From assembly GCF_009727055.1 (NCBI RefSeq), contig NC_052354.1:45777348-45841347 (forward strand): a stretch of DNA of 64,000 bases. Reading direction: 5' to 3'. Both the position numbers and the translations under genes were made by a program. Below are positions 59,012 through 64,000 of this stretch, piece after piece. The notes beneath the pieces were generated by a model. That model saw only the letters and a list, made by a program, of their open reading frames with translations. It had not been told where the DNA came from and did not search any database. Position 1 is the stretch's first letter. Each line of letters begins with the position of its first letter. Source of the DNA: Benincasa hispida. Taxonomy: Eukaryota; Streptophyta; Magnoliopsida; Cucurbitales; Cucurbitaceae.

Positions 59012-59260
59012 ATCGGAGGAAAGGGTAAGCATGGAGGGGTTGTTAGTGAATGTGTAAAGAAACTGTTCATTCATTTTGTTTACTTTTCTACATGGTAGCG
59101 ATCTTGAATGCTGTGACTGAACTGTGTTTTCATGTCTAGGGTGTCGTGCATCAACTGCAAAGCACCTCCAAAATTTTGAATTATAGTTGGTTTACTTATG
59201 TTAATCATGGGTTAGGTCTATGCAACTTATAACCCAATCTATCCTAATTGATTTTGAGTT
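59012..59260 (+). other. Probable 3' UTR of the helicase gene
   Basis: AT-rich DNA after the stop. No perfect AATAAA stands close by. TTGTTTACTTTTC and ATTATAGTTGG are the nearest U-rich and variant elements. The transcript end cannot be fixed from sequence alone. Confidence 0.4.
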
Positions 59261-59800
59261 GGACAGATCCATGTGTACATATATTGGGCTGAAGCTCTTA
59301 TTGATTCAACTATGCACAACTTTTTTTTCCGCCCATTCACTGTTTATCTTAGATACTAGATAGCTGGGATTTGTGGAATCTAAACTACCGTTGTGGATGT
59401 GGGGCAATAAATACGTCGACCATGACTACCAAATACGAGCATAGTCAGGCCCAACAATCCCCCCACCCTGCGAGCCCCAACGCGTAGAGGAGGTTGGGTA
59501 GTCCAAATCGAAGGCACATGGGTGGTTAAATGCAGAAGGGGTCCAACAGGATATTGGGAGTAATCAGTCATACCACCTGTACCATACGCGTTCAAGACTA
59601 GCGCCGCCGAACGGAAGCGCAATTATGGGGTTCTCCACGCTCCCACGTCAGGTGCATTTCACTCTTTTGGACCACCACTTGGAAGGTAAAAGTAGGCCGA
59701 TGTTAAGGCCCGATTACGGTGACTTGGCCCACTTGGGTCACCTGTAATTGACGTCTCTCTCTCTCAACCTACATTAATGGCACAATCCTTCTCCCGTGTA
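59261..59800. repeat. Unclassified moderately GC-rich segment
   Basis: About 59380-59760 is clearly more GC-rich than its surroundings and free of coding signal I trust. It carries ATGTGGGGCAATAAATACGT, GGCCCAACAATCCCCCCACC and GGCCCGATTACGGTGACTTG. It looks like an LTR or other repeat, with GCCCAACA as a possible reversed TGTTGGGC end near 59452, but no partner was found. It is not 5S, tRNA or recognisable organelle DNA. Confidence 0.3.
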
Positions 59801-60480
59801 TTAGTTTCCTACAGTTTCATACTCACTTTTTTTAATTTATTCTCTGTCATCCATGTGTTTTTATTTCCTGTGTGTTTTTAGTTTCATACACACGTGTGTA
59901 TGTATAGTTCTAAAACTGTATTTGATACATTATTATTAATATTTTGCTTGATGGTTGTTTCTTGGACAGTTGAGAAATTGTTAGTAATAGCTTCTCAATT
60001 TGTTATCTTTCAAAACTAGCATAATTTTTTAAAAATTATGTAAAAGTTTGATATAAGATTTGGTAAAAATATTTGAATTTGGAGAAAATTTTTAAAGATA
60101 TAAGATTTGGTATAAGATTTGAAAAGATTGTATAGTATTTTAAAAAATTAGTAGAATCTCAATGTTAATATTGTTTGAGATTTCATCTAGAATGACCATG
60201 TCGATTAGAAAAAGTTGATTTTTTTTTTTTTTTAACTAAGTCTCAAAGGTCGATCTCGCCTGAGATGGACTGAAAAAAATTAGGTAAGCGACTTTTCAAA
60301 AAGCATATTGGTTTTGTAAAGTAAAAACTTGATGATGCTATTTTTAACAATTTGCAATAGTTCTTATCTTGAATCATATAAATTCCTTAAGCAGTCGAGA
60401 AAAATCTTTTGTAGCCCACGCCCTGGCCATCGAAATAAATTTGTTGTATGGTGGATAAGAAACATGTTTATGAGCATAGG
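59801..60480. other. Intergenic AT-rich DNA
   Basis: No gene. ATAAGATTTGG-TA words repeat near 60050-60115 and a T run lies at about 60218-60232. Confidence 0.4.
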
Positions 60481-60490
60481 TTTAATTTTT

Positions 60491-60746
60491 GGGTAATTGC
60501 TATATTTGCAACATTTTCAAAGAGTCGTAAAAAATAGCAAAATTTTTTACCATCATTGATAAACTTCTATTAGCAATAAACTTGTATTAGTGATAAACTT
60601 TATCATTGATAAATTTTTATTAACAATATGGTCTATCATTGATAGACTTTGAGAATTGGATTTAAATTTTGTTATATTTGTTTATTTTTTTATATTGTGT
60701 TATAATTGCTAATATTTGGGGTCTAATTACTAAATTTGCAATTATC
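60491..60746. mobile_element. Possible AT-rich MITE with repeated ATCATTGATA hairpins
   Basis: The left end GGGTAATTGCTATATTTGCA and the reversed right end GATAATTGCAAATTTAG resemble each other. In between, TATCATTGATAAAC / TCTATCATTGATAGAC words recur at about 60550, 60600 and 60630, and the last is a perfect short palindrome. TSDs are not clear. Similar repeats are usually Mutator-like non-autonomous elements. Confidence 0.35.
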
Positions 60747-61583
60747 TTTTTATTTTTATTTACATTTCTAATGTAGATAGGATAGGAATTCGCAAGAGGA
60801 ATTCTCATAACAGGACTTAACAACCAAGTTTGACTACGATTTGGTATTTTGAATTGCAATCGATTGAGGAAGCATTTTGAATGTGAAGTTAATCTCAAAG
60901 AGAGAGAGAAAGTGAAGTTGATGTTTCAACTTCAAGCATTTGAGAGTTTGAACTTGTGAGGACGTATGGGATTAAACCCAAAGCAAGTGGGCCACGTGAA
61001 TGACAATAAATTGGAATCAGACGAGTACGTGCAAAATGGTCGAAGGAGGTGGGCAGTTGAGTAATTATAAACCCAAGTAGAGTAGAAGCGCCCATTAGGC
61101 GAAGCTGTTATGGGTATATGCAATAATGCAATGGCAAACGGTGGTGGAGTTGTATATGTAAATAAAAGATAATTTAAGATTAGATTGCAGTACATTTCTT
61201 TCATGTGATCGCTATTTGGGCTGTCGAGGATTTGGGCGTGAAGCTAGCTTTGCTACCATGATGTATGACAGCTCTGCACCAACTACAAGGCAAAAACCAA
61301 AAAGTATCCATTTGGACTATTTTTACAATTACATGTTGGACAATCTGGAGGTACAAAACAGCCATTTGTACCGTGAATCTCGGGCGTTGCTGGCGCTTTA
61401 GGGTGTTATCAGTGAGTTTGTGCTCTTTTCTTTGTTCGCCATACGTTTCTCGGCATGCATTATGTTGTTGAATAACACATGCGCATAATATATTAGACAA
61501 CATAGTGTCAGTATACTATATATTAATTAATTAGCGTGGCTTAGCTTGTTGTGGAATAATATGTATTTTTCATTCTCTTTCTG
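60747..61583. other. Intergenic DNA, no supported gene
   Basis: Several open frames of 60-100 codons overlap on both strands (60895-61503), but none has a domain. GAATTCGCAAGAGGAATTC (about 60787) is a short inverted repeat. A small orphan gene cannot be excluded. Confidence 0.4.
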
Positions 61584-61591
61584 CTCAGCTG

Positions 61592-62179
61592 TAGATGTCC
61601 ATGGCGGGACGGAGCTGAGATGCCGTTATCCATCCCGTCTTCGCTCCCCATTTCATTTTCCATCCCTGGAAAATTCCTCACGGGGATCGGGTTCTCCGTT
61701 ACTTTTTCTTTTCTTTTTTTTTTTTTTAAAAAATGGCAATTAATTTAAATCACTAATGTAAGCAAATTTTAATTAAATAATTAACTTCATCACAAAATTA
61801 TTTATTATAGTTAGTTTTATATGACAATTTGAATTTAAAATAAATTACTCAAATTTTGGCCCAAAAAAGCTAATTAATTTTTAGTAGAAAGAAATAAATA
61901 TAAATCAAATTATTCACATATATAATCTAAATTTAAACATTCAATTTAAACATATTCATTATCTTTCCTAATAAATAATCAAATTTGAAATTTAAATGTA
62001 ATATTTATATAATAATAATAACATAACATTAGATAACTATACTAAATAAATATGTAAAAGTTAATCGAAGCGGNTCCCCGTCCCCGTTTAGCTCACGGGG
62101 AATTTTTTTTCCCACTCTCTCTCTCATTCCCCGCCTAATCGGGGAATCTCCGCCCCCGTGGAGAAATTGAACATCTCTA
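61592..62179. mobile_element. hAT-type MITE, 588 bp, 8-bp TSD
   Basis: The left end TAGATGTCCATGG and the reversed right end TAGAGATGTTCAA form short TIRs. CTCAGCTG (61584-61591) and CTCAGTTG (62180-62187) are an 8-bp target duplicate with one change, as in hAT elements. The subterminal parts are GC-rich with CCCCGT/ACGGGG words in inverted order and the middle is very AT-rich. One N lies at 62074. No transposase. Confidence 0.75.
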
Positions 62180-62484
62180 CTCAGTTGTAGATCATTAGTA
62201 CACAAATCTACAGATAATTTTGGATCGAAGGACATCGTCGTCATTAAAAGATAACAAGATTTGGGCTAAAAGAATAGTCCAAGGCAAAGTGTCTGATGAA
62301 GGAAATCCACGAGGAGAAAGTGTCTGATGAAGGAACTGATCCAGAAAAGGGAAGGGATTTAAATGTAGCTCGGAAATCCTAGAGGAATGAGACCTAAGTC
62401 AACATTATAAATTTGTGGTAAAGCTCTTAAAGAAAATAAGTTTATTCTAATACTCAAAATCTCAACTTGCACCACGGTTTCCCC

Positions 62485-63006
62485 TAGGGGTGTTAAAAAA
62501 AGCCAATGACTCGAAAAAATCAATCAACCCAATGGATTAGGTTGGTTCTTGGGCTCATCTAAAAGAACCCAAATCAACCTATATAAAATGCATATTTTTT
62601 CTCGTATGATACAATTAGTTATACATATATATTTATTTTAGTTTTATTTAACTTCCTAAATTTTTTTTGGATAATTTATTTTCGAACATCTCCTAAAAAT
62701 AATTTTAGCACTATGGAAAGAGATTTTACATTATATAAATTCAAATTAAGTTGTTAATATTAATTTAATATATGCAAATAATTAAATCAAACTTTTACTT
62801 ATTAACATTTTACTTCTTTTTAGAAAAAAAATTTAAATAAATTACTCGACTAATTCGAACCAATTCAACCTAAGTATTTCATGGTTGGGTTGGGTTCATT
62901 TTTCTAATGAGAGTTATTTGGATTGAAGAAATTTACAACCCGAACAATTAAAATTAGGTTTAAAAAGTCCTTCAACCCAATCTAACTCAACCTACGAACA
63001 CCCCTA
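62485..63006. mobile_element. hAT-type MITE, 522 bp, TAGGGGTG ends
   Basis: Begins TAGGGGTGTT and ends AACACCCCTA, perfect 10-bp TIRs. Subterminal AACCCAA / TTGGGTT words occur in inverted order. The 8-bp flanks GTTTCCCC and ATCTCTCC agree only partly, so the TSD has decayed. TAGGGGTG ends are common in plant hAT MITEs. No coding content. Confidence 0.7.
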
Positions 63007-63836
63007 ATCTCTCCTCTAACTTAAGTTAATCTATGTGGTAAGCACCACACTAGTTTACAAATCATGTGTCACGTTCTTTTCCGAATTACAAATTCATAAT
63101 TGGTATCACGTTAGGATAAGATTTCAATTTTAACCCATTAAGATTTTCACATCAACATACGACACTCCGGCTACTTTGTTGTGTACATATGGACGTGAGT
63201 GAGCGCAGGCAATGCACTCTGGATTAATCTTCGTACGGCTTGGCTTAAATTAAAGCCTCTGCGGCTGAAGAGATATTTACCATATGGAAGATTGGGGAAA
63301 AAGAAACTCCCGTTCCCTCTCGCGTGCGCATTTGGCTAAGGCGTTGTTTGTAAAACAAATGTTTCTAGTGGAAGAAGGGGGAAGGCAAATTGATTGATCG
63401 AGCCCCACCTTCACTAGTGCAATAAAAGACTGGCCTCCATCATCACATCATCCTTTGTATAAAAGATATGGTCGAATAATACCTAGATCATGACCTCAGT
63501 GGTTCCATTATATTTCAACTTCATCACGAGTGCATAATCAAGGGTCGGATTTTAGTGAGATAAGAGATGGTGTGGAGAAAGCCTAGTCCCTACCAGCAAG
63601 CTAATAGGTGCTAACAAGGTTTCACACTAGCTAAAAAATGAAAAGATAATATTTATATAAGCGAAGGCAATTATTACCACGGGTCATTTGAGTGAAACAA
63701 AGAACAAAGCTTTTATATTTAACGTGGACAATATCATAACATTGTACATATATGCAAAGGGTTTGTTCTTATTTTTAACATGCCTTTTATGCAACTTTGT
63801 ATCTATACAATAATGTAGTACTGCATATATTTGTAA
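63007..63836. other. Intergenic DNA, no gene seen
   Basis: AT-rich with a few GC-richer words near 63200-63330. Small open frames are not supported. TATATAAGCG near 63654 is an isolated TATA-like word. Confidence 0.4.
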
Positions 63837-64000
63837 TGTTGGGATTGATGCCCTAAAGTCTCGTGTCCTGTAGTTTGTAAACAGTTTGTACGAACGCTTG
63901 TGTTGTGTAATATATGATACTTCACATCTTGTATTTTGTTCAGTTGCTTGTTTTTTTTGCTTTACCACAAACCAATAAACATAAAATCCTCGACTATCTG
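63837..64000 (+). repeat. Start of an LTR, cut by the window edge
   Basis: TGTTGGGATTGATGCCCTAA, then GTCCTGTAGTTTGTAAAC and ATATATGATACTTCACATC, look like the first part of a copia-type LTR common in dicots. No primer site or second LTR is in view, so this is a tentative call. Confidence 0.4.

Larger units (their letters stand above)
47278..56605 (-). mobile_element. Ty1/copia element, minus strand, interrupted by a TRIM and another copia
   Basis: 3' LTR 47278-47434 and 5' LTR about 56430-56605 share the words CTTTATTC, AAGTGACCAAAGAAGGAAAGCGTAGAAAAT, AATATAACA-AGAT and AATAATAAAAAATCCCTAAT. CTCCCCTCAAGCTAGAG after the left LTR is the reversed purine tract. Reading right to left: gag (55950-55040), protease (about 54830), integrase (54161-53754) and RT with a reversed YVDD word (about 53105-53120). 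The TRIM at 47562-47830 and the copia at about 48026-52806 split it. A clean TSD was not found. Confidence 0.85.

Noticed and set aside
58201..58232. tRNA gene
   Set aside because: A and B boxes are present on the minus strand but no acceptor, D, anticodon or T stems pair properly. A SINE head explains it.
59380..59622. 5S rRNA-bearing Cassandra element or organelle insertion
   Set aside because: The GC-rich segment lacks the 5S internal promoter boxes, and no plastid or mitochondrial gene word could be recognised.
60895..61503. Protein-coding gene on the minus strand
   Set aside because: Several overlapping 60-100 codon frames, none with a domain, splice pattern or codon bias. Not enough to call.

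Overview
The window is nuclear DNA of a flowering plant, most likely a eudicot. The signs are one gene with GT-AG introns, Ty1/copia and Ty3/gypsy LTR retrotransposons, plant L1-type LINEs, a TRIM, a tRNA-derived SINE and hAT-type MITEs. The protein wording and repeat types feel like a cucurbit, but that is an unverified impression. The sequence carries assembly marks: a run of 20 N at 2841-2860 and single N at 13478 and 62074.

Only one host gene is convincing, a plus-strand DEAD-box RNA helicase of the DDX31/Dbp7 type (plant RH17). It starts at 2046 and stops at 59011, about 57 kb in the assembly. Exons 1-3 (2046-2780) carry the Q motif and Walker A. Exons 5-6 carry the DEAD and SAT motifs. 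Exons 7-10 (32817-59011) carry motifs IV-VI, a DUF4217-type tail and a basic C-terminus. One exon or exon group, with motif Ia (PTREL type), is not visible and probably fell into the 20-N gap. The introns are long because they are packed with nested, mostly decayed transposable elements.

Layout. 1-2045: upstream region with a divergent tandem repeat, a TATAAAA box and a pyrimidine/GC-rich leader. 2862-7824: LINE pieces and LTR fragments. 7825-23349: an apparently false duplication, in which 8141-13477 repeats 18013-23349 at an offset of 9872 bp with no difference that I noticed by eye. The two copies flank a Ty3/gypsy element cut by an N in mid-gag, and helicase exons 5 and 6 are doubled. 21126-26895: copia element with TSD CTGAT. 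27017-32590: minus-strand non-autonomous LTR element holding another copia (TSD ATAAC) and a LINE tail. 33805-37379: an inverted pair of gypsy LTRs holding a TIR transposon and a LINE. 37680-39426: a short gypsy-type element without pol. 40320-43992: a LINE with a tripled ORF1 block. 44480-45527: a gypsy fragment with a solo copia LTR inside. 47278-56605: a minus-strand copia interrupted by a 269-bp TRIM and a second copia. 58059-58232: a SINE. 59012-64000: no gene, two hAT-type MITEs, and the start of an LTR at the right edge.

I found no CRISPR-like, phage-like or biosynthetic system. The most consequential observations are the misassembly signature, which would create a falsely duplicated helicase core in gene models, and the missing motif Ia exon. 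Next are the structural oddities of the repeats: the LINE ORF1 triplication, the inverted LTR pair, the TIR element with a basic ORF and the TRIM.
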